From assembly GCF_900090105.1 (NCBI RefSeq), contig NZ_FMDM01000001.1:1-64000 (forward strand): a stretch of 64,000 bases of DNA, given 5' to 3'. Shown piece by piece: positions 25,040 through 32,555 of the stretch (position 1 is the first letter of the stretch; every line of letters begins with the position of its first letter). This stretch comes from Micromonospora humi (GTDB taxonomy: Bacteria; Actinomycetota; Actinomycetes; Mycobacteriales; Micromonosporaceae). A model generated the notes under the pieces. That model saw only the letters and a program-made list of their open reading frames with translations, ran no database searches and was not told where the DNA came from. The position numbers and the translations under genes are program-made.

Positions 25040-26488
25040 ATGCGCAGTTCGAGGTCTGGCAGTTCACGCACGTCAGAGCGTCGTTGGCGGCTCGGCGCCG
25101 TCGCCGGGGTCGCGGTTCTCCTCGTCGGTGTCGGATTGGGCATCGCCTCCGCCGGTGAGTCGGCGCCCACCGTCAGTTGCCCGAAGGTCACGGTCGGGGT
25201 GAACATCCCGGCGCAACAGCAGGCCGAGGTGCGGCGCGACCTCGAACTGCTCGACACCCAGATCGCCGAGGCCGACAAGCGGCTACGGGACTCCGTCGGT
25301 CAGGGTGGTCCCGACTTCGCCCAGAACGCGGTCCTCGGCCCGCTGCGGGACAAGCGATTCGCCACCATCAACCGGATCGAGACGGCGATCGGCCGCAACG
25401 CCGCGAAGCCCGACCTGGACGCCGAGGGCCTGTCGGCCTGCGCGCTGAGCGACGGCACCGAGGCGGCCCCGGTCGCGAAGCCCACCGACGCCCCGACGAC
25501 CGCCGCGGCGGCCGAGCCGGCACCCACGGAATCCGCTGCCGCGCCGGCCGGTACGCCCGTGTCGGTCAACGGTCAGCTCAGCGTGTGCGGCGTGCAGTTG
25601 TGCAACCAGGCTGGCGAGGCGATCCAACTGCGTGGCATGAGTAGTCACGGCCTGCAGTTCTTCCCGAACTGTGTGAACGCCGACTCGCTCGCGGCGCTGC
25701 GCAACGATTGGAAGGCCGACTTCATCCGGCTGTCGATGTACGTGCAGGAGGGCGGCCTGGAGACCGACCCGGTCGGCTTCACCGCCAAGGTGAACGGCCT
25801 CGTCGACGAGGCCACCCGGCTCGGGCTCTACGTTCTGGTCGACTTCCACATCCTCACCCCGGGTGACCCCAACGTGAACCTGGGCCTGGCCAAGACGTTC
25901 TTCGCGGACGTCTCGGCCCGGCACGCGGCGAACAACAACGTGATCTACGAGGTCGCGAACGAGCCGAACGGTGTGAGCTGGGACGGCATCAAGACGTACG
26001 CCGAGCAGGTCATCCCGGTGATCCGGAAGAACTCGCCGGACAGCGTCGTGCTGGTCGGCACCCGCGGCTTCTCGTCGCTGGGTCTCAGCGAGGGCAGCGA
26101 CGAGACCGAGGTCGTCAACGATCCGGTCGACGCCGAGAATGTCATGTACACGTTCCACTTCTACGCGGCCTCGCACGGCGCCGACCGACGCGCGGTGGTG
26201 GCTCGGGCGGCCAAGAGCCTGCCGCTGTTCGTCAGCGAGTTCGGCACGCAGACCTTCACCGGCGACGGCACCAACGACTTCGCCAGCACCACCGCCTGGC
26301 TGGACCTGCTCAAGGGCAACAAGATCTCGTACGGGATGTGGAGCTTCTCGGACGGCCGGGAGACCAACTCGGCGTTCCATCAGGGCACCTGCGCCGGTGG
26401 GAACTTCACCGGCAACGGCGTGCTGACCGAGGCGGGCCGGTACCTCCGCAGCCGGATCCTCACCGGCGTCGGCAACCCGAACGGTTGA
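25040..26488 (+). CDS. Secreted GH5 endoglucanase (cellulase)
   Basis: This 482-residue exported glycoside hydrolase would cut beta-1,4-glucan chains. A twin-basic N-terminus and hydrophobic stretch (about 16-40, ending ASAGE) form a signal peptide. Residues 45-135 are a helical, charged region that is not a known carbohydrate-binding module, followed by a Thr/Ala/Pro linker to about 170. The catalytic domain carries acid/base Glu 308 in VANEPNG and nucleophile Glu 400 in FVSEFGT. ATG 25040 is chosen (GAGAGG at 25023-25028); GTG 25028 is in frame but has no site. A CebR-like operator lies upstream. It stands alone as a transcription unit. Confidence 0.92.
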   Translation: MRSSRSGSSRTSERRWRLGAVAGVAVLLVGVGLGIASAGESAPTVSCPKVTVGVNIPAQQQAEVRRDLELLDTQIAEADKRLRDSVGQGGPDFAQNAVLGPLRDKRFATINRIETAIGRNAAKPDLDAEGLSACALSDGTEAAPVAKPTDAPTTAAAAEPAPTESAAAPAGTPVSVNGQLSVCGVQLCNQAGEAIQLRGMSSHGLQFFPNCVNADSLAALRNDWKADFIRLSMYVQEGGLETDPVGFTAKVNGLVDEATRLGLYVLVDFHILTPGDPNVNLGLAKTFFADVSARHAANNNVIYEVANEPNGVSWDGIKTYAEQVIPVIRKNSPDSVVLVGTRGFSSLGLSEGSDETEVVNDPVDAENVMYTFHFYAASHGADRRAVVARAAKSLPLFVSEFGTQTFTGDGTNDFASTTAWLDLLKGNKISYGMWSFSDGRETNSAFHQGTCAGGNFTGNGVLTEAGRYLRSRILTGVGNPNG

Positions 26489-26550
26489 GCGCCCGACGCG
26501 CAAGTCATGCTGCAACCTGAAGCACATCCCGCATCCGTCCAGGAGGACCT

Positions 26551-27255
26551 GTGCGTAAGCCGGTCAAGACCGCCGCCGTCCTGGTCGGGCTCGGTGTAGG
26601 CGTCGCGGTCGGTCCGTCCCTCGGGCCGGCCGCGGTCTACGCCGGCATCGCGCTCGCCACGCTCGGTGTCGCGCTCTCGCTGGTCGGCACGAGCGAATCC
26701 GATCTCGTCGGGGACGGCACGGGCGACGTGGACTCGGTGTCGGTGGTCGACCGGAGCGACTCAGGAGCCACGGAACGACGGCGGACCCGGCAGCGGCCCA
26801 CCCTCAGTGGCCTGGGCCCCCGGGTGGAGCAGATCCTCCGCCTCGCCGAGGCGCAGGCCGACGACGTGATGACCGCCGCCCATCATCATCGGGTGGATGC
26901 CCGCCGAAAGATCGTCCTGGTTGATGACCTCCGCTCGTTCGTGGATGGCCGTCATGCCGAGGTGGCCCGCACCAGTTCCACCGGAGTTGAACTGCTCGAT
27001 CGTTACCGGGACCGGCGCCTGGACGAGCTGTGGCTGGACCACGACCTAGGCGGGGGCGACACGATCTGGCCGGTCGTGGAGGTCCTGGAGCGCGCTGCCT
27101 TCGACGGGCGCCCCTTTGACGTCAGCGTCATCAACATTCACTCCGCCAACCCGGCCGGCGCCGCAAAGATGGCCCAGGTCCTCGGACACCGGGGCTATCG
27201 CGTCCGCGTCACCTCGGGCTCCACGGAGGTCGGCTATCTCGACAGCCCCGCGTAA
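26551..27255 (+). CDS. Chimeric protein: DivIVA-like helix plus cyclic-phosphate receiver domain
   Basis: The product is 234 residues. The GTG start at 26551 follows AGGAGG. Residues 1-50 hold two short hydrophobic helices, and 80-112 hold a helical stretch (GPRVEQILRLAEAQADD) like the coiled-coil region of DivIVA-type proteins. From residue 117 a different domain begins, IVLVDDLRSFVDGR, DELWLDHDLGGGDTIWP and SVINIHSANPAGAAKMAQV, which is a cyclic-phosphate processing receiver domain. Such domains are predicted to act on cyclic phosphates in RNA-repair or conflict systems. GTG 26893 could start the receiver alone. I read the gene as a fusion of two unrelated parts. Confidence 0.75.
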   Translation: MRKPVKTAAVLVGLGVGVAVGPSLGPAAVYAGIALATLGVALSLVGTSESDLVGDGTGDVDSVSVVDRSDSGATERRRTRQRPTLSGLGPRVEQILRLAEAQADDVMTAAHHHRVDARRKIVLVDDLRSFVDGRHAEVARTSSTGVELLDRYRDRRLDELWLDHDLGGGDTIWPVVEVLERAAFDGRPFDVSVINIHSANPAGAAKMAQVLGHRGYRVRVTSGSTEVGYLDSPA

Positions 27256-27395
27256 GCTGACCGGCACGATCGCGCCGCCCAACGGCTGTCACACCTCGGA
27301 CGGCGCCAGATGGGCGCATGCGGGATCGCTCGTGCACGCCATCTTCGGATGGCTGAGCCGGCCGGGCCGCGGCAAGCTCAGGGCCGATCATCAGA

Positions 27396-28196
27396 ATGCC
27401 GGACGCGTGGCTCGCCACGAACACCCCGCAATCCACGAACGGCGAGGAGAAGACGATCGACAACTCAGACACGATCACCCTGTGGCGGCCGTCCGGGCAG
27501 GCCGAGCTTGACCTCGTGGCGGCGTCGGGGTGGCGGGCTTGGCCACCACGCCTGGCGGACCAGCCGATCTTCTACCCCGTTCTCAGCCGCTGGTACGCCA
27601 CGAAGATCGCCCGCGAGTGGAACGTCCCTGCCGAGGGCGTCGGCCACGTGACCCGGTTCGACGTCGAGCGGTCGTACCTGGACCGCTACGAGGTTCACCA
27701 GGCTGGTGGCCGCGACGTGTTGGAGTACTGGATTCCCGCCGAGGAGCTGACCGACCTCAACGCCCACATCGTCGGCACCATTATTGAGGAAGCCGAGTAC
27801 CGCGGCCCAGTGAACGACCAGGAGTTCGCAGACGCCGAAACGGCCTTGGGCCGGCCTCTGCCGGCCGCTTGGCGAAGCTACCTGCATGGTGAGTCGTGGT
27901 TCCGGCGAGGCTGGATGTCCAGCGGAGCCTACGTCTGGCTCAACTCGCCACGCGAGATGATCGCGCTACATGACGCATGGGACCAAGCCACCGAAGAGCA
28001 TCCCGGCGTCGCGATCATCGGTGGTGACGGCTCACGTGAACAGCTTGTGCTGGACCTGCGCAGCGACCCTGCACCGGTGCTACTGGTCGATATCGCCAGC
28101 AGCGGCTGGGAAGACGCGATTCGGCAAGCCGACGATGTCAGACAGCTCATCGACCGTATCGAGGCAGGCGTATTCGAGTTCCACCGCGAGGATTAG
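27396..28196 (+). CDS. SUKH (SMI1/KNR4)-domain protein with an N-terminal accessory domain
   Basis: The 266-residue frame has two parts. Residues 28-130 (ITLWRPSGQAELDLVAASGW onward) match an actinobacterial domain sometimes annotated ADP-ribosylation/crystallin J1. Residues 138-262 (DAETALGRPLPAAWRSYLHG, later GVAIIGGDGSREQLVLDLR) are a SUKH domain, common in toxin-immunity proteins. Relatives of the first domain seem to begin at MITLWRP; here that position is ACG, so the start is uncertain and ATG 27396 lacks a ribosome site. Codon bias is weaker than in neighbours, which fits acquired DNA. Confidence 0.7.
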   Translation: MPDAWLATNTPQSTNGEEKTIDNSDTITLWRPSGQAELDLVAASGWRAWPPRLADQPIFYPVLSRWYATKIAREWNVPAEGVGHVTRFDVERSYLDRYEVHQAGGRDVLEYWIPAEELTDLNAHIVGTIIEEAEYRGPVNDQEFADAETALGRPLPAAWRSYLHGESWFRRGWMSSGAYVWLNSPREMIALHDAWDQATEEHPGVAIIGGDGSREQLVLDLRSDPAPVLLVDIASSGWEDAIRQADDVRQLIDRIEAGVFEFHRED

Positions 28197-28439
28197 CAAA
28201 CGCCGGCAGAGATGAGCGTCGCGCAGCTCGCGGCAGATCAGTGCGTTGACTCGTGCTGAGGCGCGCCAGCGGTCGTGGCGGTCGATGAATCGACCACACA
28301 TCGCGGACCGAGGGCGGATTGCTGCGGGCTCGTAGAGCTGTGTGAACAGCGACATCTCTATGATGCCGGGGGGCAACGATCCCCGCCCGTACGGCTCAAG
28401 TGGCGGTTTCGCCGGTGCTGGGGCGCCAAGGCCGGTTCG
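28197..28439. other. Intergenic region with a weak antisense frame
   Basis: This 243-base gap has lower GC than average. The minus strand carries an open frame from ATG 28355 (MSLFTQLYEP...) that runs into the antisense of the SUKH gene. Its bias toward G/C at third positions is moderate and I do not recognise it, so I do not call a gene. Nothing else is seen. Confidence 0.3.
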
Positions 28440-28586
28440 GTGATCGCGGGAGTGCTGAGCGGTGGGAACCCGGAGCACGGCGAGGTCGGCCAGCTGGTCG
28501 GCGGCACCCTGCACGTCGGCGACCGCGCAGTGCGGCTGGGACTGTGGGAGGGCGAGATCATCTCGTACGCTGCCGGGCGTGGGTGA
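28440..28586 (+). CDS. Small hypothetical protein
   Basis: A 48-codon frame from GTG 28440 has strong G/C bias at third positions and protein-like composition (VLSGGNPEHGEVGQLVGG, ending EIISYAAGRG). It overlaps the GTG start of the next gene by 8 bases, which is typical of coupled genes. It could also be the 3' end of a truncated gene, since the frame is open upstream. No function is recognised. Confidence 0.4.
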   Translation: MIAGVLSGGNPEHGEVGQLVGGTLHVGDRAVRLGLWEGEIISYAAGRG

Positions 28587-29217
28587 CTTCCTCAAGACGA
28601 CGCTGGCCCGGGTGCCGGACGGATTCGGCCTGCCGGAGCCGCTGCGCCTGCTCTTCGCCTGGGTCGACGAGCAGGGTTTCGTGGTGAAAGGGCATGACGG
28701 GGATCTGTACGGCTCGTTGAGCGACAACGGCTGGGTGGGCACCTCGATCGAGTTGCGTGGCTACACCGCCGAGCAGACCCTGTCGTACGCACGGTCCTGG
28801 TTCGACGAGTCGGTCCCGGATGCGGCCGCACGGTTGTGGCCGTTCGCGCAGACCGGTGGTGAGGGTTCGATGGCCGCGCTGTGGCGCGACGGCCGGGGAC
28901 AGGTGAGGATCGTTCATCTCGGTTCGGGCAGCGGTTCGATGATGACGTGTGTGCTCGCCGACGATGCGGTCGACTTTCTGCGGCTGCTGGCGATCGGTTA
29001 CCGGGAGATCTGCTGGAACGAGGAGTTCAGCGCGCCGCCCGAGCCGTGGGACGCCGACCACGAGATCGTCAATGCGCCCTACCGGGACTGGCTGCAACGC
29101 ACCTTCGGTGCCACCGCCCCGGCGACCGGGCTGGAGATCGTGGCGGAGCCCGCCGAGATGGGCGACGACGACACCACAGACCCGTTTTGTCGCTGGGTCG
29201 ACAATAAGGAAGTCTGA
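28579..29217 (+). CDS. SMI1/KNR4 (SUKH) family protein
   Basis: The product is 212 residues. The SUKH-like features are LRLLFAWVDEQGFV near the N-terminus, HLGSGSGSMMTCVLADDAVD in the centre and FLRLLAIGYREICWNEEF (about 133-150) toward the end. Members commonly protect against secreted nuclease or deaminase toxins, but no toxin gene is adjacent. GTG 28579 follows TACGCT (28565-28570) by eight bases, so the mRNA may be leaderless. Confidence 0.72.
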   Translation: MGDFLKTTLARVPDGFGLPEPLRLLFAWVDEQGFVVKGHDGDLYGSLSDNGWVGTSIELRGYTAEQTLSYARSWFDESVPDAAARLWPFAQTGGEGSMAALWRDGRGQVRIVHLGSGSGSMMTCVLADDAVDFLRLLAIGYREICWNEEFSAPPEPWDADHEIVNAPYRDWLQRTFGATAPATGLEIVAEPAEMGDDDTTDPFCRWVDNKEV

Positions 29218-29240
29218 TCCCGTCACCGGGTCAGGACGCC

Positions 29241-29765
29241 ATGGCGATCTCCGGCTACGAAAATCTTGCCGGAGCCAACTTCATGCAGAGGCAGATACGC
29301 CAGATGTGCAGAGGTTCCGCCGACCAGGCTCTGGGGGACGGCACGACGGCGCGCCGGCTGAGCTGGAGCGAGTCGAAGTCGCACGGCCTCGGGCCGACGA
29401 TGGGCACACCGTTGCCTGAATCCGCCTTGAACTCGTTCGATATCGCTACGCTGCTGGCCGAGCATCCCACCAGCAAGGTTATTTACTTCGACGCCGTGGT
29501 CACTGCGCGGCTGGTCAAGGGCAGAACAAGCGATGCGCTCCGACTCGCCATGAGCGACGGGGACCGACACAAGCTGCTTTGGCTTCGCCGGGACCCGGCA
29601 CTGACCTGCAGAAGCGCGATGGTGGCGGAGCCGTTCGGCGCGCGTTGTCGGCGGCCTGTTCGCGCACCTTGGGCGGCTCTACGGTGCCGGCTCCACAAAC
29701 GTGTCGTCGAACGGCAGTTGATCGGCGCCGAGATCGGTTCGGATGCTGCACCGGTACCTGAGTAG
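29241..29765 (+). CDS. Hypothetical protein, probably truncated and foreign
   Basis: The 174-residue frame has markedly lower GC than its surroundings. The middle part reads like genuine protein (PESALNSFDIATLLAEHPTS, later SDALRLAMSDGDRHKLLWLR), but from about residue 125 the composition turns Arg/Pro-rich, as expected for non-coding frames, and the end lies antisense to the next gene. I suspect a gene whose 3' end was replaced. No family recognised. Confidence 0.4.
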   Translation: MAISGYENLAGANFMQRQIRQMCRGSADQALGDGTTARRLSWSESKSHGLGPTMGTPLPESALNSFDIATLLAEHPTSKVIYFDAVVTARLVKGRTSDALRLAMSDGDRHKLLWLRRDPALTCRSAMVAEPFGARCRRPVRAPWAALRCRLHKRVVERQLIGAEIGSDAAPVPE

Positions 29766-30551
29766 GTCGATCCGGTCCGCGTCGTTGAGGTCCCGGTCGG
29801 GCTGTCTCGACGGGTCGGCGTCGACGTTGTAGTACAGGTTGCCCTCGGTGATGTAGTCGCGACGAAAGTCCGTACTCCATTGGGAGTTGTGACCCCACCC
29901 GTGGGATGGATCCACCACTCTGCGGTTACACCGCCACCAGGCCCAGTACAGCGCCGAGCGGGCCGCCACGTCGGCGTCGAGGTGATGAGCGCCGGCGCGG
30001 ATCGCCACGCCTGCTCGGGCCACCAACATGCTGCCGACGATCGCGCCCGGCCAGAACTCGCCGATGACGCTTGGCGGCTCGTCGGCGTCGTCGCTGACCT
30101 GCACCGAAACGATCTCGTGGAAGAACGGATGGAACGACGACTCGGCCAGCGGTGCCGCCCTGATCGCCGCGCGAAACGTCGGCCATGCCGACGTCCCCGG
30201 AATGGTGCCTCGCCACCACGGCTTGCCGCTGGTCCAGTCCAGCAACTGCGGATCGGAGTTGCCCGGTTGAAAGGCCGACAGCAGCACATCGACGATGCGA
30301 CTGAACGCGTACATCCCCTCCAGGGCCGTGTAGTGGTTGCCCTCGCGCGGAACACGCACCCGACGGCTGTCCGGACGGCCCAGCTCGTGCAACTCGGCTA
30401 CGAGGTGAGGACGCCTATCGAGCCAAGGCTGTAACACCTCGCCACCCCAGCCCGCAGCCGGACCATCCCGCAGCTCGACGAACAAGTCTTGGAACTCCCA
30501 CAACGTCGACGGCACGCCGCGCACGGTAAGCCACCCGCACCGCGGCCACAA
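29679..30551 (-). CDS. Hypothetical protein, unrecognised
   Basis: This 290-residue, Trp-rich soluble protein has no signal peptide or membrane helix. Notable segments are LWEFQDLFVELRDGP (17-31), HPFFHEIVSVQV and GHNSQWSTDFRRDY. It is consistently protein-like over its length. The start is uncertain: TTG 30551 has AAGG just upstream and a GTG 12 codons later is possible. It lies among SUKH-type genes and may be part of the same immunity-like patch, which is only a guess from position. Confidence 0.6.
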   Translation of the reverse strand: MWPRCGWLTVRGVPSTLWEFQDLFVELRDGPAAGWGGEVLQPWLDRRPHLVAELHELGRPDSRRVRVPREGNHYTALEGMYAFSRIVDVLLSAFQPGNSDPQLLDWTSGKPWWRGTIPGTSAWPTFRAAIRAAPLAESSFHPFFHEIVSVQVSDDADEPPSVIGEFWPGAIVGSMLVARAGVAIRAGAHHLDADVAARSALYWAWWRCNRRVVDPSHGWGHNSQWSTDFRRDYITEGNLYYNVDADPSRQPDRDLNDADRIDLLRYRCSIRTDLGADQLPFDDTFVEPAP

Positions 30552-30636
30552 CCGCCTTCTGACAAGACGTGGCCGGCATCGCAGGGCCGGTACGCGTACG
30601 ACTGCGACGGCGCAGCCCTCTTGATCACATGCGCTG

Positions 30637-31533
30637 TCATCGGCAGACCCGGATGTTGGTGGACGTGGTGCTCGACCGGGCGTCTCCGCGGCGGTCGCAA
30701 GTCTCGTGCGGATGCCCTGTCACGATCGCGACCAGGCACAGGTAGCGCCGCTCGGCGTCGTAGTCGGCGACCACCACGGTTCCGGCCCGGCCCGGGCCGT
30801 CGTCGAGCCAGTCCAGCAGCGCCCACCACACGCCCGTTGACGGTTGCCCCGGCGGTGCCACCGTCACCGGGCTTCCGGTGGAGGCGACGACCGCGGTCGC
30901 GACCCTGGCGAGGCCCGCGCCCAGCACCACCGCCACGTCCGGCTGCCCCGCGCCCAGCCCGCGCAGCTCGGCCGCCGCCAGCCCGGCCACGTCGTCCGGC
31001 CCGACGCCCGCGTGCTGCCGCAGCGCGGTCACCCGCGCGCCGCCGTCGGCCGGGCCGCCGCCGAGCAGCAGGGCCACCGCCCGGTGCCGCTGCGGCACGG
31101 CAACCCCCGGGTCGTACGGCAGGACGGCCTGCTCCACGACGAGCAGCAGGGCCCGGCGGTACGCCGAGGCGGCGGCGATGCGTAACCCGGTGAAGGCCGC
31201 CGCCGAGCCCTGGTCGCAGAGCGCGAACGACATCGGTGTGCCGGGGCAGACGTGGCTGAGGTAGGTGGCGGTGGCCCGCCCGGGCAGCGCGTCATGCACG
31301 GCGAACGCCAGCATCAGCAGGTCCACCGGCTCGTCGTCGGGCACGAGCGTCCGGATCAGCTCGGCGGCCATCTCGCCGTAGGACTGGCCCTGCGCCGCCG
31401 GGTCGACCCGTAGGCCGTAGGGGCGGGTCAGGTCGGTCAGGTACTCGCCGGCGCGCGACCGCAGCACCGGGTCGTCGAGCAGCTCGGCCGGGCCGGTGAA
31501 CTCCCGGCGCGCGGCCCGGATGAGGTGCAGCAG
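30637..31533 (-). CDS. Thiolase-fold KAS III paralogue without catalytic Cys
   Basis: This protein of about 298 residues has the KAS III fold pattern, and its gene follows the KAS III gene. At the nucleophile position, where the partner has TQQSCAGAL, it reads CDQGSAAAF, so the catalytic Cys is replaced by Ser. The usual active-site His region is also missing. It probably serves as a non-condensing partner, like a chain-length factor, in a heterodimer (inference). No ATG, GTG or TTG start is available after the partner's stop; GGGGAGG (31538-31544) precedes two CTG codons at 31533 and 31530, so a rare CTG start is likely. Confidence 0.7.
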   Translation of the reverse strand: MLHLIRAARREFTGPAELLDDPVLRSRAGEYLTDLTRPYGLRVDPAAQGQSYGEMAAELIRTLVPDDEPVDLLMLAFAVHDALPGRATATYLSHVCPGTPMSFALCDQGSAAAFTGLRIAAASAYRRALLLVVEQAVLPYDPGVAVPQRHRAVALLLGGGPADGGARVTALRQHAGVGPDDVAGLAAAELRGLGAGQPDVAVVLGAGLARVATAVVASTGSPVTVAPPGQPSTGVWWALLDWLDDGPGRAGTVVVADYDAERRYLCLVAIVTGHPHETCDRRGDARSSTTSTNIRVCR

Positions 31534-31546
31534 GATGCCTCCCCGG

Positions 31547-32485
31547 TCAGTGCTCGAACACCATGGCGGCGAACGTCGCCCCGTCGCCGGCGCCCACCGC
31601 CGCGACCAGGTAGCGGTCGCCCGGGCGCAGCAGATCGCGCTCACGGGCGGTGCGGTAGTTGACGAACGCGTCGGCGCAGAACACGTGGCCCGTGCCGGTG
31701 ACGTTGTCCAGCAGCACCCTGTCGAGCGGGAGCCCGATCAGCTTGCCCAGCCGCTTCCAGGTCAACAGGTTGACGTTGTGCGGCAGCACCAGCCGCAGGT
31801 CCGCCAGCTCGGTTTCGGCATCCTTCAGGGCCCGGTCGATGACCTCGGCCAGCGCCGGGCGGTACTCGCGCTGGAACCGGGCCGGGGAGGCGCCGCCGGC
31901 CACGTCGAACTCGCCGCGCTGCGCGTACGCGTAGGAGAGCAGCCGGTCCCGGCCGCCGTGCGCGCTGACCAGGCAGGCCGACGCGCCCTCGCTGAACACC
32001 GAGGTCTCCGGGATGAACTGGGCGTCGCGGGTGAACGCCTTCTCCCCGGTGAGCACCAGGGCGAGCGGGTCGCCGTCCGGACCGGGCGGCTCGGCGGCCA
32101 GCAGCTTGCCGGCCACGTCGATCGCGGCCAGCGCGCCCGCGCAGGACTGCTGGGTCAGCGTGAACGCCAGCGCGTGGCCCAGCCCGAGCGCCCGGCACAC
32201 GTCGTGCAGCGGATTGGCCGGGTACGGCGCCACCACCGGGAACGCGCGGGCGTACAGCACGAACCGCACCCGGCGTTCCGCGCCGCGCAGCGCGGTCAGG
32301 CCGTTCGCGGCGCGCCGCAGCAGGTCGGGCAGGGGCAGGTCGGGGGCGCGGCGGACCTCGGTCAGGCCGTGGAAGCGGCGGAACAGCCGAATCTGCATCT
32401 CGGTCAGGCGCAGCGGCGCGGCCAGCGTCTCGATCGGCACCCGGCGGCTCGGCAGGAACACCGAGACGGCGTCGAGCGCCGTCAT
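31547..32485 (-). CDS. KAS III-type acyl carrier protein synthase
   Basis: This 312-residue condensing or acyl-transfer enzyme has the nucleophile Cys 115 in LTQQSCAGALAA and His 236 in LVLPHNVNL. The third position, normally Asn in a GNTSAAS-like loop, falls in NVTGTGHVFCAD, so the triad is altered as in natural-product KAS III relatives that act as starter synthases or acyltransferases. ATG 32485 is preferred; GTG 32503 is nearly on top of the predicted -10. It is co-transcribed with the Cys-less paralogue and divergent from a glycosyltransferase gene. Confidence 0.85.
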   Translation of the reverse strand: MTALDAVSVFLPSRRVPIETLAAPLRLTEMQIRLFRRFHGLTEVRRAPDLPLPDLLRRAANGLTALRGAERRVRFVLYARAFPVVAPYPANPLHDVCRALGLGHALAFTLTQQSCAGALAAIDVAGKLLAAEPPGPDGDPLALVLTGEKAFTRDAQFIPETSVFSEGASACLVSAHGGRDRLLSYAYAQRGEFDVAGGASPARFQREYRPALAEVIDRALKDAETELADLRLVLPHNVNLLTWKRLGKLIGLPLDRVLLDNVTGTGHVFCADAFVNYRTARERDLLRPGDRYLVAAVGAGDGATFAAMVFEH

Positions 32486-32505
32486 CCGCACACCGTCACG
32501 CACGG

Positions 32506-32534
32506 ATCACACCAATGACACCGGTGGATGTCAA
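32506..32534 (-). promoter_or_regulatory. Putative promoter of the KAS III pair
   Basis: On the minus strand, a perfect TTGACA (32534-32529) and TGTGAT (32511-32506) are 17 bases apart. The flanking bases resemble the promoter at 6409-6438: both begin GTTGACA and share CCG-purine-TG in the spacer and a TGAT end. Confidence 0.55.
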
Positions 32535-32555
32535 CGCGCGTGGCATCATATCGAC

